Source: an uncultured Brevibacillus sp.
GTDB taxonomy: Bacteria; Bacillota; Bacilli; Brevibacillales; Brevibacillaceae
Assembly: GCF_947502445.1 (NCBI RefSeq)
Contig: NZ_CANMZW010000005.1
Span: 62,001-126,000 of the forward strand
Direction: 5' to 3'
DNA length: 64,000 nucleotides
How positions within the stretch are numbered: position 1 is the first letter of the stretch; the number at the start of each line of letters is the position of its first letter. Made by a program: the position numbers and the translations under genes. The notes under the pieces were generated by a model, which saw only the letters and a program-made list of their open reading frames with translations, was not told the DNA's origin and made no database searches. This document shows positions 52,650-62,004 of this stretch, one piece after another.

Positions 52650-53879
52650 TTATTGCTCGCTTGCCAAGGACAATACGGTACGGTACAGGACTTTCGCTCC
52701 GTTTGCACAATCTTCTTTACTGGTGTACTCCGCCGGATTGTGACTGATGCCATCCTTGGAGCGGGCAAAGATCATCCCGACCGGACACAGGTATACAAGC
52801 TGCATGCCATCGTGACCAGCACCACTCGGAAGCGTCATCGTCTCCAATCCTTCTGCTGCACACGCTTCACGAATGGCTGTCTGAATCGTTTCGGAGCATG
52901 CGACTGGAGGAACATCTTGCAGCAATTCGACCGTCAGCTTCACATTGCGTCTGGCACAAATGGCTTCCGCTTCACGCATGATGCTTTGTTCCACTTCATC
53001 ACGAATCGCCTTGTCAATATCGCGCAGATCAAGTGAAAACTCGACTCTGCCTGGAATAATGTTCACGCCGCCTGGAAAAACCTGCATTTTACCAACTGTC
53101 CCAACACTAATCGGCTTCTTTGCCGCTTCTCGCTCAATGCACAGCATCACTTCCGCAGCTGCCGCCAACGGATCGCGACGCATATTCATCGGCGTCGCAC
53201 CCGCATGGCCCGCTTCGCCCTCCAGCACAAACTTCACCCAGAGGGGACCAGCTATTCCGCTCACGACTCCAACAGATAAGCCGTTTGTCTCCAGCACTTT
53301 TCCTTGCTCAATGTGGAGCTCGACATAGGCTTTCACACTGTCAGGAGTGCGTGCCGCTCCCTTGATGTTTTCTGGATCAATACCGCTTTTTCTCATCGCC
53401 TCGGCAATAGAAATACCTTGCGCATCCTCTGGATGCAGCTCATCTGCAGTAAGTGTTCCGGCAATTCCACGGCTGCCGATCATGCCAAAGCCAAAGCGGG
53501 TTCCTTCTTCATCGGTAAAAGCCAATACCTCAATCGGATGCTCTGTCTCTACACCTTGTTCATTCATCGCTTGCAGAATCTCAACGCCTGCCAGCACGCC
53601 AAGCGGTCCGTCAAAGTTGCCGCCACTCGGCACCGAGTCTATATGGGAACCAATAAGCACAACAGGAGCTTCCGGTTTTTTCCCTTCCTTGCGTCCAATC
53701 AGATTTCCTACCTCATCTTCACGCACAGAAAGACCTGCTTCTCTCATGAAGCCTGCAATCAGATCCTTGGCTGCGCGCTCTTCTGGGCTAAACGATAGCC
53801 TCGTAATCCCGCCTGCTTCCACGGTACCGATCTTACCAAGCTGCATCAATCTGTCCCATAGTCGTTCTGAATTGATCAT
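52650..53879 (-). CDS. amaB: N-carbamoyl-L-amino acid hydrolase (M20 family)
   Basis: A 409-residue zinc enzyme. The motifs [54 protein letters not shown] and [10 protein letters not shown] are those of beta-ureidopropionase and L-carbamoylase. It hydrolyses N-carbamoyl amino acids or ureidoglycine-like compounds to free amino acid, CO2 and ammonia. AGGAGATG precedes the ATG. Substrate not certain (hydantoin salvage or allantoate degradation are both possible). Confidence 0.85.
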   Translation of the reverse strand: MINSERLWDRLMQLGKIGTVEAGGITRLSFSPEERAAKDLIAGFMREAGLSVREDEVGNLIGRKEGKKPEAPVVLIGSHIDSVPSGGNFDGPLGVLAGVEILQAMNEQGVETEHPIEVLAFTDEEGTRFGFGMIGSRGIAGTLTADELHPEDAQGISIAEAMRKSGIDPENIKGAARTPDSVKAYVELHIEQGKVLETNGLSVGVVSGIAGPLWVKFVLEGEAGHAGATPMNMRRDPLAAAAEVMLCIEREAAKKPISVGTVGKMQVFPGGVNIIPGRVEFSLDLRDIDKAIRDEVEQSIMREAEAICARRNVKLTVELLQDVPPVACSETIQTAIREACAAEGLETMTLPSGAGHDGMQLVYLCPVGMIFARSKDGISHNPAEYTSKEDCANGAKVLYRTVLSLASEQ

Positions 53880-53979
53880 GGCTTATCATCTCCTGTATTT
53901 AGGTCATGCATATCGGCTGATTTACGGTTATGACCTTAATTGTATAATAGTCTGTCTATTTTGTCACTCTGGCGTGAAG

Positions 53980-54207
53980 CGGCTTTTGTGGAGGAGAGGA
54001 AAATGGAGAAAAGGCTACAGGTTCTTGGGTCACTTGCTGGGGGTTTCACAGGGCGGTTCCATTGCAAAAGGGAACACTGCGTCCAAAAGTGGCGGTTTCA
54101 GGAGGTGATTGCAAGGTTGGACGCAAAGACGTGTTTCCTTTTTCCATTTCACCTCGGTTGGTGCCCCAAAGACCTTCGCCTTTTCTCCATTTTCCTCTCA
54201 CGAGCCG
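53980..54207. repeat. Long palindromic element, copy 1
   Basis: A perfect 21-bp inverted repeat (53995-54015 with 54178-54198) encloses 162 bases. Inside it GGTTCTTGGGTCAC (from 54020) pairs with GTGCCCCAAAGACC (to about 54174), and GCGTCCAA (54079-54086) pairs with TTGGACGC (54117-54124), so most of the element folds as one long hairpin with a sub-hairpin. Apparent ORFs across it have no ribosome site. Copy 2 is at 61158-61388 in the same orientation. It could be a MITE-like repeat or a structured RNA. Confidence 0.65.
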
Positions 54208-54265
54208 GTTCTCTTTTTCGTTCCTAGCATTTTGTGGGTCGCTCAGGAGGATTGTGGAACAGGGA

Positions 54266-54297
54266 CAAAAGGTCCGACCTGATGGATCGGACCCTTT
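54266..54297 (-). terminator. Terminator of the AcfC-like gene
   Basis: AAAGGTCCGA pairs with TCGGACCCTTT around a nine-base loop, followed on the minus strand by TTTTGT. Confidence 0.75.
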
Positions 54298-54306
54298 AAC
54301 TTTTTT

Positions 54307-55107
54307 CTATTTCCAGCCCCATTTTTGGAAGACTTGGTGGGACTGTTCTGTTTTTAGATACTCGACAAATTGCTGGGCGGTTTTCTTGTTGTCCGTTGTT
54401 TTGGCGATGGCGATTGGGGTTCCACGGTACAGCTTTTCTGCTTCTGGCAACTGGATCAGATCGGTCTCTTCCGTCAGTCGGTGATGCCAGGATTCGTATG
54501 TAATCCACGCATCCAGTTGGTTGTTGTTTTTCCACAGTTCAATAGCTTCTGCACTGCTTTTGACCGAAATCGCTATGTTGTGCTGGATGCCTGGAATGAG
54601 TCCCTGTCGTCCAGCGAGATCCTCCCACAAACCGAGCTGTCCCGCACCATTCACATCAATGATTTTCATCCCTGGTTTCGTCAGGTCTTTGATTCCCTCG
54701 ACTTTGTTCGGATTTCCTTTTCGTACGAGAATTCCTGCTGCTCGCGGGTACAAGGTTGTTCTCGACTTTTCGTCAATAAGCTCTGGATATTTGCTCACCA
54801 TTTCCTGAAGCATATACTCAGAACCGCCAAAGACGACGTCAGCATCTACCTTTGCCTGATTGATCCACTTCGCTTCTGGCCCGGCTGTCACTTCTACTTT
54901 CAGCTTCGTTTCTTTCGTAAAACGTTCTGCCAGTTCCTTCATCGGCCCCAGTGGACCTCCAGGACCGTAGACATGAATGACCTCTTCTTTCGGGGCCACA
55001 CTTGTGCTAGCTGTTACCGTACCTGGCTGTGAGGTGTGGGCAGATCCTAATGCCGTGGTAAAGAGAATGATCGCAAGCGCCGTTACTCCTACAAACGTCC
55101 TTTTCAT
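54307..55107 (-). CDS. AcfC-like extracellular substrate-binding protein
   Basis: A 266-residue secreted protein with a signal peptide (VTALAIILFTTALGSAHT) and a type II periplasmic-binding fold. The start of the mature domain, IHVYGPGGPLGPMKELAERF, is typical of AcfC (accessory colonisation factor) proteins, related to molybdate/sulfate binding proteins. GAGGAACAC stands before the ATG. No transporter partners are adjacent; the neighbouring regulator may respond to the same ligand. Confidence 0.8.
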   Translation of the reverse strand: MKRTFVGVTALAIILFTTALGSAHTSQPGTVTASTSVAPKEEVIHVYGPGGPLGPMKELAERFTKETKLKVEVTAGPEAKWINQAKVDADVVFGGSEYMLQEMVSKYPELIDEKSRTTLYPRAAGILVRKGNPNKVEGIKDLTKPGMKIIDVNGAGQLGLWEDLAGRQGLIPGIQHNIAISVKSSAEAIELWKNNNQLDAWITYESWHHRLTEETDLIQLPEAEKLYRGTPIAIAKTTDNKKTAQQFVEYLKTEQSHQVFQKWGWK

Positions 55108-55171
55108 GTGTTCCTCCTTGGAATTCGTCTTGGCACACTAGGTAACGAGCCCAAGTGGAAAATGGTTTGAT

Positions 55172-56470
55172 TCACAGCTTAATTCGGTACACCTTGCGTG
55201 GTCTTCCACGCGGATTCGGACTCTCCTCGGCGACTACCTCGGCAATTCCTTTTGACTCCAGCTCCATCAATATTCGTCTGGCGCTTCTTGGGAGGATTTG
55301 CATGTGCTGGGCGAGCTCGTGGGCATTGATCGTTGGTGTTCCGCGTTTTTTCAGGATGGAATCGAGCTTGGACAAGGTGGCGACGCTTAGTGAGGTCTGG
55401 CGGCTTACCTCTTGAAGCTGTTGGGAGGAATAACGGTAGGCAATTTGCTCGTCACGCCCAAGTGGTCCTACGATGCTTTTATCATCGAAGAATACCATCC
55501 AGTTGCCGGTTCCCCGTTCTTTGGCGTGCAGCAATGCGGTTCCCCCGTGGATTTCTGCTTCATATGCCGTTTTGCCGATACCAATTCCACAGGTGACCAG
55601 GTCTGCGCGTATGCCAAACATTCCTTCGAGATCGGGAATCGTTTTGTAATCATGCGTCACTTCTTGCAATTTGCCTCTAGTGGTGAAAATGACATAGCGT
55701 CCGGGTCCTGCCGTTTTCAGCGAGCCTTGGAGATACTTGGTATAACGCAACAGCTTTTCCATGGTTTTGATCTCAGCATTTTGCCATTCATCTGTAGAAA
55801 AGGTCCCCCCTGCCAACTCCCGGAACGGATCGATCTCCATCATTTGCACGGCAATCTGCGAGTCCTTGAAGTGCAGCATTTCATTAGTTCGCAGCAGCAT
55901 GTGAAGCACGGAGAGCACACCTGCTCTTGTCGGCAGCACCCGATAGGACGGGACTCCGCGTCTTTTCAGCTCCAAATCTGCGGTTCGCAAGCAGGTCACG
56001 GCGGCTTTGGTTTTTTTCTCACGCCAGAGACTCTCGTGGTAGTCGGCCAGCTCGGTAGCAGAAATCGCTCCCTCATAATGCCTTAGCCAGCTGTATCCAT
56101 CCGCGATTCCAGCCTCTTGCAAAAAATGCTCCAGCTCATCTGCGGAAAATGTATCAAAGCTCACCTCGTTTACTTGAATTTCGAGCTCGTGGGACAGGTG
56201 CAGCAAGGTTCGATACAAGCTCGCCCCGATGTGCGGTACGTAAGCCATCGGAACCCGAACCTTTCCGGTCGCCTTTGCCAGTGCATACGGAACCTTTCCG
56301 GAGAATAGCCACATATCTACCTCATCTACGTACGGCAAAAGCAAATCGACAATCTCTTCTTCTTTCCAATACACGATGGGTAAGCATTCGATTTCAGGAA
56401 AATCGGGCAATACGGATTGAATGATTTCCAGCGAATCATCCGCGCCCATTACACCAAGTCGCAGTTTCAA
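55172..56470 (-). CDS. Transcription regulator with cyclase-like and winged-helix domains
   Basis: A 432-residue cytoplasmic protein. Residues 1-120 look like a ligand-binding alpha/beta domain (LRLGVMGADDSLEIIQSVL). A central domain (about 220-340) contains GIGIGKTAYEAEIHGGTALLHA, which recalls degenerate GGDEF/GTP cyclohydrolase III-like folds. A C-terminal winged helix (LAQHMQILPRSARRILMELE, then NPRGRPRKVYRI) binds DNA. No exact name recognised. It precedes the AcfC-like gene on the same strand and may regulate it. Confidence 0.65.
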   Translation of the reverse strand: MKLRLGVMGADDSLEIIQSVLPDFPEIECLPIVYWKEEEIVDLLLPYVDEVDMWLFSGKVPYALAKATGKVRVPMAYVPHIGASLYRTLLHLSHELEIQVNEVSFDTFSADELEHFLQEAGIADGYSWLRHYEGAISATELADYHESLWREKKTKAAVTCLRTADLELKRRGVPSYRVLPTRAGVLSVLHMLLRTNEMLHFKDSQIAVQMMEIDPFRELAGGTFSTDEWQNAEIKTMEKLLRYTKYLQGSLKTAGPGRYVIFTTRGKLQEVTHDYKTIPDLEGMFGIRADLVTCGIGIGKTAYEAEIHGGTALLHAKERGTGNWMVFFDDKSIVGPLGRDEQIAYRYSSQQLQEVSRQTSLSVATLSKLDSILKKRGTPTINAHELAQHMQILPRSARRILMELESKGIAEVVAEESPNPRGRPRKVYRIKL

Positions 56471-56634
56471 TACACGTCACTCTTTCGCGCGGTTATTTCC
56501 TTAAAGAATAGCAAAAATGTCCGGATTCCGACAGCTTGCCTGCCGCATCCTTCCATGAAGACAAGAGCATCCTTGCTGTATACTTGATCCTAACCGGAAC
56601 AAACAGGCAAGCAGCCAAAGGAGATCATTTTGTA

Positions 56635-57645
56635 ATGAAATCTGACCGTATAAAATTCCCGACAGGATTTTGGGCGGGATTACAACAAATAGGCATTGAC
56701 CCATACCAGGTAGCTCGCAAAGCGCAGCTGCCGCTCACCATCATTTCAGAACCAGTGACAGTGACCACTGCCCAGTATTTCAGTATCTGGAAAGCATACT
56801 CCGAGCTCGTAGGTGACACTGCCAGCGGAATCATCAAGCTTGCAACCGCCTTTGAAACGACACATTACCCACCGGCTGTCTTGGCGACTTATCATGCTCG
56901 AAGCTATCGCGACGCTCTGAATCGCATGGCTCGCTACAAGCAGCTTTGTCCTCCCGAAAGCTTGCGTATAAACGAGGAGGACGAGCAATGTACCATCGAA
57001 TTGGAATGGATGGACAGCGAGCAGCCCGGACCTCCCGTGCTGGTTGGAATCACTCTCGCTTTTCTACTCGAGCTTGGACGTCGAGGTACAGGTCAGCCTA
57101 TTACTGCACGAACCGTGGAATTTTCGCACACAATGGGTGATAGAGATGCCCTTGAAGCCTACTTCGGGTGCCCTGTCCAGATTGGTGCTGCCGTTAACCG
57201 TTTGACGCTGCATCGAAAAGATCTGGACCTGCCATTTCTCTCGTATAACAAAGAGCTGCTAGAGATTCTGACTCCTGTATTAGATCGTTCATTGGACGAG
57301 CAACAGAAACGTTCAACTGCCGAAATGGTCAAGTGGATCTTGAAGCGAAGTCTGTCCGGTGGCCCCCTTGATATTCAAGCCGTGGCAAGCGAGCTCTCCA
57401 TGAGTGATCGTACACTGCAGCGCCGCCTCACTGATGAATGTACAAACTTCAAGCAACTGCTGACACAAGCACGACATGAGCAAGCGCAAGAATACTTGGC
57501 CGACCCCATGCTCGATATAAAAGAAGTGGCTTTCTTAGTTGGATATGAAGATCAAAACTCGTTTTACCGGGCCTTTCGTCTTTGGGAAGGCGTTACTCCT
57601 GCTAATTGGCGTAGCGAATACCTGAGAACTCACCCCTCATCATAG
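56635..57645 (+). CDS. AraC-family regulator with PF12625-type N-terminal domain
   Basis: A 336-residue regulator. The N-terminal 180 residues (FPTGFWAGLQQIGIDPYQVARKAQLPLTI...) are of the arabinose-binding-like type of OruR/ArgR-like AraC proteins. Two HTH units follow (QAVASELSMSDRTLQRRL and IKEVAFLVGYEDQNSFYRAFRLWEGVTP). AAGGAGA lies upstream of the ATG at 56635. Probably controls the SDR gene downstream, 170 bases away. Confidence 0.87.
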   Translation: MKSDRIKFPTGFWAGLQQIGIDPYQVARKAQLPLTIISEPVTVTTAQYFSIWKAYSELVGDTASGIIKLATAFETTHYPPAVLATYHARSYRDALNRMARYKQLCPPESLRINEEDEQCTIELEWMDSEQPGPPVLVGITLAFLLELGRRGTGQPITARTVEFSHTMGDRDALEAYFGCPVQIGAAVNRLTLHRKDLDLPFLSYNKELLEILTPVLDRSLDEQQKRSTAEMVKWILKRSLSGGPLDIQAVASELSMSDRTLQRRLTDECTNFKQLLTQARHEQAQEYLADPMLDIKEVAFLVGYEDQNSFYRAFRLWEGVTPANWRSEYLRTHPSS

Positions 57646-57816
57646 ACGCTCGTCCTAATCCGCTCCTAGCAAGGCTAGCATTTTTGGCGGGTTAAGCAAG
57701 AATTTTGGCGTGGTACGCTAGTTACCGGACATTCCAGACAAAGTAAAATAATCTCTATTCGGAGCATGAGCTTCTCATTTAGCACGCCATGAATGACAAC
57801 AAAGGAGACGAGTGTT

Positions 57817-58608
57817 ATGGATATGGGATTACAGAACAAAACAGCTTTGGTAACTGGATCAACCAGAGGTATAGGGAAAGCGATTGCTACGGAGCTTGCC
57901 AGAGAAGGTGTCCACGTCCTCGTAAATGGACGAAACCCTGCAGAAGTAGAACGAACAGTACATGAGTTAAAGGCGGAATTCCCCGCTACTTCCCCTCAAA
58001 ATGCGACCGCCGATCTTGTAGATAAACAGCAAAGAGAAGCATTATTTGAGAAATATCCGCACGTCGATATTCTCATCAATAGTATGGGCATCTATGAACT
58101 CATGTCCTATGAGGACGTTGACGATGAGGTATGGGAAAAATACTTCCGAACGAATGTCCTTGCTGCCAACGGATTGTGCAAATTTTATTTACCCAAAATG
58201 CTGGATAAAAATTTTGGCCGAATCATCTTTATCGCGAGTGAAGAAGCGATTATGCCTTCAGGGCAAATGCCGCAGTATTGCATGACCAAAACGATGCTGT
58301 TATCTCTGTCAAAAAGCTTGTCCAAACGAACAATAGGAACGGAAGTCACATCCAATACCATTCTTCCTGGACCCACGTTATCCGAAAACGTACATCAAAT
58401 CATTGATAGCCTCTTTCCTGAGGATATGACTTTTTCGGAAAAAGAGAAAAAATTTATGGCAGCTAATCTGCCCCAATCCGAAATTCAGCGGTTTATCAAG
58501 CCATTTGAAATTGGCAGGCTGACGGCATTCATTTGCAGTCCTTATGCATCCGCATTTAAAGGCTCTCCAATCCGGATGGACGGTGGCATGGTGCCTACCC
58601 TTTTTTAA
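57817..58608 (+). CDS. Short-chain dehydrogenase/reductase
   Basis: A 263-residue classical SDR: cofactor loop TGSTRGIGKAIA, NSMG in the fourth strand, catalytic Ser in FIASEEA and YCMTK (Y-x-x-x-K), and a C-terminal FKGSPIRMDGGM. Substrate unknown. AAAGGAGA precedes the ATG at 57817. A possible promoter (TTACCG, 16 bases, TAAAAT) lies near 57721-57749. Confidence 0.88.
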   Translation: MDMGLQNKTALVTGSTRGIGKAIATELAREGVHVLVNGRNPAEVERTVHELKAEFPATSPQNATADLVDKQQREALFEKYPHVDILINSMGIYELMSYEDVDDEVWEKYFRTNVLAANGLCKFYLPKMLDKNFGRIIFIASEEAIMPSGQMPQYCMTKTMLLSLSKSLSKRTIGTEVTSNTILPGPTLSENVHQIIDSLFPEDMTFSEKEKKFMAANLPQSEIQRFIKPFEIGRLTAFICSPYASAFKGSPIRMDGGMVPTLF

Positions 58609-58630
58609 ATAAAAGGTATTTGACTCCCCC

Positions 58631-58659
58631 TTGCTTTTTTGTCCAATACTCGGTAAAAT
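58631..58659 (+). promoter_or_regulatory. Sigma-A promoter of the trpS leader
   Basis: TTGCTT (58631-58636), 17 bases, TAAAAT (58654-58659), about 20 bases before the T-box leader begins. Confidence 0.6.
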
Positions 58660-58679
58660 GTTTGCTCAAAGGGTATCAT

Positions 58680-58967
58680 TTTATGGCAATGAGGAAGAAG
58701 AGTAGTCATTTTACGAAACTCCAGAGAGCTGATGGTTGGTGCAAATCAGTGTTTGCGGAAATGATGAATGGGCTTCCGAGCTCCAAACCGAACCCGCGCA
58801 GGTTGGCGTCAGTAGGCTTTGGCGTGTACGTCCACACGTTACAACGGACTCCGTATGATACGTACGGATCAAAGAGATTTTACCTACGGGATTAGTCCCT
58901 CGCGTAAAATAACAAGGGTGGCACCACGGTTCATTCGTCCCTGTCCAGGGCGGATGGACCTTTTTGT
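58680..58967 (+). promoter_or_regulatory. T-box leader with Trp specifier (trpS)
   Basis: Canonical elements in order: AGAGTAGT of the stem I 5' side (near 58698), AGAGAGCTGATGGTTGGTG distal stem, a specifier loop TGAATGGGCTTCC with TGG at 58769-58771, and the T-box AAGGGTGGCACCACGG at 58914-58929 for pairing to the tRNA acceptor end. A terminator (GGTTCATTCGTCC with GGGCGGATGGACC then TTTTT, to 58967) follows. Uncharged tRNA-Trp would favour read-through into trpS. Confidence 0.92.
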
Positions 58968-58993
58968 ATTTTCCGAAAAACTTTATTTTTTGA

Positions 58994-60001
<1,008 letters not shown>

Positions 60002-60010
60002 ACTACAAAT

Positions 60011-60044
60011 AAACGGGCCGGGAATTTGCTCCCAGCCCGTTTTT
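60011..60044 (+). terminator. trpS terminator
   Basis: AAACGGGC pairs with GCCCGTTT with an inner GGGA/TCCC, followed by a T run. Also plausible on the minus strand. Confidence 0.88.
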
Positions 60045-60064
60045 CATTTGCGATGGCGAATCCT

Positions 60065-60302
60065 TTATTTTATCGTTTCCGAAACCTGTGTCAATCGTTC
60101 TGCGTCAGCAGCCTTTTTCGTTACAAGGCTTACTGCCACCATCACGAAAATGTTAACGACGAGAGCAAAGACGCCATTGTTCAAATCTTGAATCCATTGT
60201 GGCATGCCAGCAAACAGCATCGCCATCGACTTAAACAAGAGAACGATATAAGGCACGAGCGCCACAACACCGACGATGGTGATGAATACGCCTAAAAATC
60301 AA
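60065..60302 (-). pseudogene. C-terminal remnant of a sodium:solute symporter
   Basis: The minus-strand frame from about 60302 reads LGVFITIVGVVALVPYIVLL, then MPQWIQDLNNGVFALVVNIF, and ends with a basic tail; these are the last two helices of an SSF-family symporter. A TGA stands immediately upstream, and about 400 residues that should precede it are missing, replaced by the terminator of the next gene. So this is a deletion remnant, not a small gene. The internal ATG at 60265 has no ribosome site. Confidence 0.65.
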
Positions 60303-60316
60303 CGGGAAGAACAAAA

Positions 60317-60348
60317 AAACCGTCAGAGCTTTTCAGCTTTGGCGGTTT
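60317..60348 (-). terminator. Terminator of the queuosine precursor transporter gene
   Basis: AAACCGTCAGAGC pairs with GCTTTGGCGGTTT (13 pairs with wobbles) around TTTTCA. T runs occur on both strands. Confidence 0.8.
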
Positions 60349-60362
60349 CGTTTTTGAGTTTA

Positions 60363-61043
60363 TTAATCCTCTGGCACCTTCATGCTGCGGGCAATGTATA
60401 GAACGGGGGTCGATGCTGCGGACACGACGAATTTGATCAAATACGTAGTTAGCAGGATTTGCCACCATACCTCCATCGGGTAGACGCCCAAAAAGGCGAT
60501 CGTGCAGAAGGTGAAGGAATCTAGCAATTGGCTGAATAAGGTACTTCCGTTGTTGCGAATCCATAGCTGGTTTGGCTTTGGACATTTTTTCTTCAGCCAG
60601 GAGTAGATTTTTACGTCCACAAATTGGCTGAGCAGGTACGCACACAGGCTGCCCAAGGCGAGTCTTGGCATGAGTCCAAATAGCATTTTCATCGGTTCCT
60701 GTGCGATATCTGTCTCGACAGGCTCGAAAAGTAAAACAAGCTGCATGATGATCGTCGTGGCGATCAGTGTGAAAAAGCCGAACCAAACTGCTTTTTTGGC
60801 TGCCTTCTCCCCGTATTTCTCGTTGAGCAGGTCGCTGACCAAATAAATAGACGCGTAAATGGTGTTGCCCAGCGTCATGACGAGTCCGAACATTTCAATG
60901 GTTTTGACCACCTGAATGTTGGCGAGCACGGTGGCCATTCCGATCCATGCGTAGAGTCCCATTCTACCAAACAGGCGATAACAAAGCAGAAAGAGTCCAA
61001 AGTTGACGATCGCAAATACGACGCCCAAGGTAAGATTAAACAT
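60363..61043 (-). CDS. Queuosine precursor transporter (YhhQ/VUT family)
   Basis: A 226-residue membrane protein with about six helices. The segment TLGNTIYASIYLVSDLLNEKYGEKAAKKAV is the YhhQ/VUT hallmark. Family members import preQ0 or preQ1, precursors of queuosine in tRNA. The ATG at 61043 follows AGGAGG; upstream in-frame start at 61106 would read through the riboswitch. The preQ1-type riboswitch in the leader supports the assignment. Confidence 0.9.
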   Translation of the reverse strand: MFNLTLGVVFAIVNFGLFLLCYRLFGRMGLYAWIGMATVLANIQVVKTIEMFGLVMTLGNTIYASIYLVSDLLNEKYGEKAAKKAVWFGFFTLIATTIIMQLVLLFEPVETDIAQEPMKMLFGLMPRLALGSLCAYLLSQFVDVKIYSWLKKKCPKPNQLWIRNNGSTLFSQLLDSFTFCTIAFLGVYPMEVWWQILLTTYLIKFVVSAASTPVLYIARSMKVPED

Positions 61044-61053
61044 AACAGTAGTG

Positions 61054-61093
61054 CCTCCTAGTTTTGATAACGCGGGAAGATTTCGAACCGCGG
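61054..61093 (-). promoter_or_regulatory. PreQ1-I-type riboswitch
   Basis: Minus strand: stem CGCGG (61092-61088) with CCGCG (61075-61071), a loop starting TTCGAAATCTT, then TTATCAAAACTAGGAGG. The A-rich tail and pseudoknot pairing of CTTCC in the loop with the ribosome site GGAGG match the class. Ligand binding would hide the ribosome site, so control is translational. Assignment by eye. Confidence 0.7.
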
Positions 61094-61157
61094 CCCTTCT
61101 GGGCATTTCATCATTTTACTTTTTTTCGTCTGGTTTCGCAATTGAAATACTTGGGCG

Positions 61158-61388
61158 AGCTATAGTGGAAACGAGGAAAAAGAAGAAAAAGCACCAGATT
61201 CTTGGAACCACTGCCGGATGTTGAACTGCACGGCTCCTTTCCAAAAGCAAAACCGCGTCCAAAGTAGCCAGATCAGGTGGCTTTTCAGAGGTGGACGCTT
61301 AAATTCGTGTTTCGCTTTTTCCACTGCGCCTCGGTGGGAGTTCCAAAGATCTTCTCTTTTTCTCCTTTTTCCTCGTATCAGCTTTAGC
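61158..61388. repeat. Long palindromic element, copy 2
   Basis: Inverted arms 61171-61191 and 61356-61376 match at 20 of 21 positions and enclose 164 bases. GATTCTTGGAAC (from 61197) pairs with GTTCCAAAGATC (to about 61351), and GCGTCCA (61255-61261) pairs with TGGACGC (61292-61298). The layout and spacing equal copy 1, and CGTGTTTC, CTTTTTCCA and CCTCGGT are shared. Arm sequences differ between copies but stay paired. Confidence 0.65.
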
Positions 61389-61413
61389 TTTTAAGTCGAA
61401 ACATACAAAAAAA

Positions 61414-61439
61414 GCCTGTCTCAGCAACGCCAGACAGGC
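61414..61439 (-). terminator. Terminator of the ferritin-like gene
   Basis: GCCTGTCT (61414-61421) pairs with AGACAGGC (61432-61439); minus-strand T run of seven follows. Confidence 0.85.
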
Positions 61440-61463
61440 ACATTCAAGCGAGAACTTCCCCGC

Positions 61464-61785
61464 TCATTTATTCTTCGCATACAGCCAATTATAGTAGCTT
61501 GCGTGCTTCATTTTATCAGTCATGATTTCAAAGACAGTATCCCGGAATTGCACGGGGATGTATTTGTAAATCACTCTGTATTTTTCAAATGCTTTCAGCT
61601 CGCCCATGAGAGCTTTTTCGATTCCCTCCAAATAGCTGGCGGGCTTTTGAAACGGTTCTTCCTGGCCGGAGATGCTGGGGCGTTGACCGGTTAGCTGTGT
61701 GTAAATTTGACGAAACAAGCTGCGGGACAGGGACATGAGGCTCATATGAGGCGTATGAGTAAGGTCCATACCAATAACCGTTCAT
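61464..61785 (-). pseudogene. Ferritin-like spore-coat-type gene with a frameshift
   Basis: The only good ribosome site (AAAGGAG) serves ATG at 61785, reading MNGYWYGPYSYASYEPHV, a Tyr/Pro-rich start seen in spore-coat proteins. That frame soon becomes unlikely. The adjacent frame (from 61769) continues convincingly: SLMSLSRSLFRQIYTQLTGQ, then LEGIEKALMGELKAFEKYRV and MTDKMKHASYYNWLYAKNK. The latter two have the E..H helix pattern of ferritin-like/rubrerythrin small proteins. A single-base indel near 61740-61770 would join them. Either a real frameshift mutation, a sequencing error, or programmed shifting. Confidence 0.6.
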
Positions 61786-62004
61786 GGTCATGCTCCTTTC
61801 CTTCACGTTCTTATCAGGAAATTCGCCTACTCCCTTTTATGTTCGTGCTCAGCTGAATTAGCCCCTTTTTCCCTGTTACTCTTTTGTTCCTGCCATGTCA
61901 TTTATCTGTAACCCTCTCATATTCCCCATCGTACATAATGAATGTGCACGGACATCAACGCAAGACACATCACGATCAAACATCAAGAAAAAGGGGAATC
62001 CGTC

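Noticed and set aside
53940..54484. Open plus-strand frames of 95 and 140 codons across the palindromic element and the AcfC-like gene
   Set aside because: No ribosome sites, composition of a palindrome rather than a protein, and one runs antisense into a well-supported gene.
60065..60265. 66-codon ORF as a small membrane protein gene
   Set aside because: It is the truncated C-terminus of a symporter without a ribosome site.
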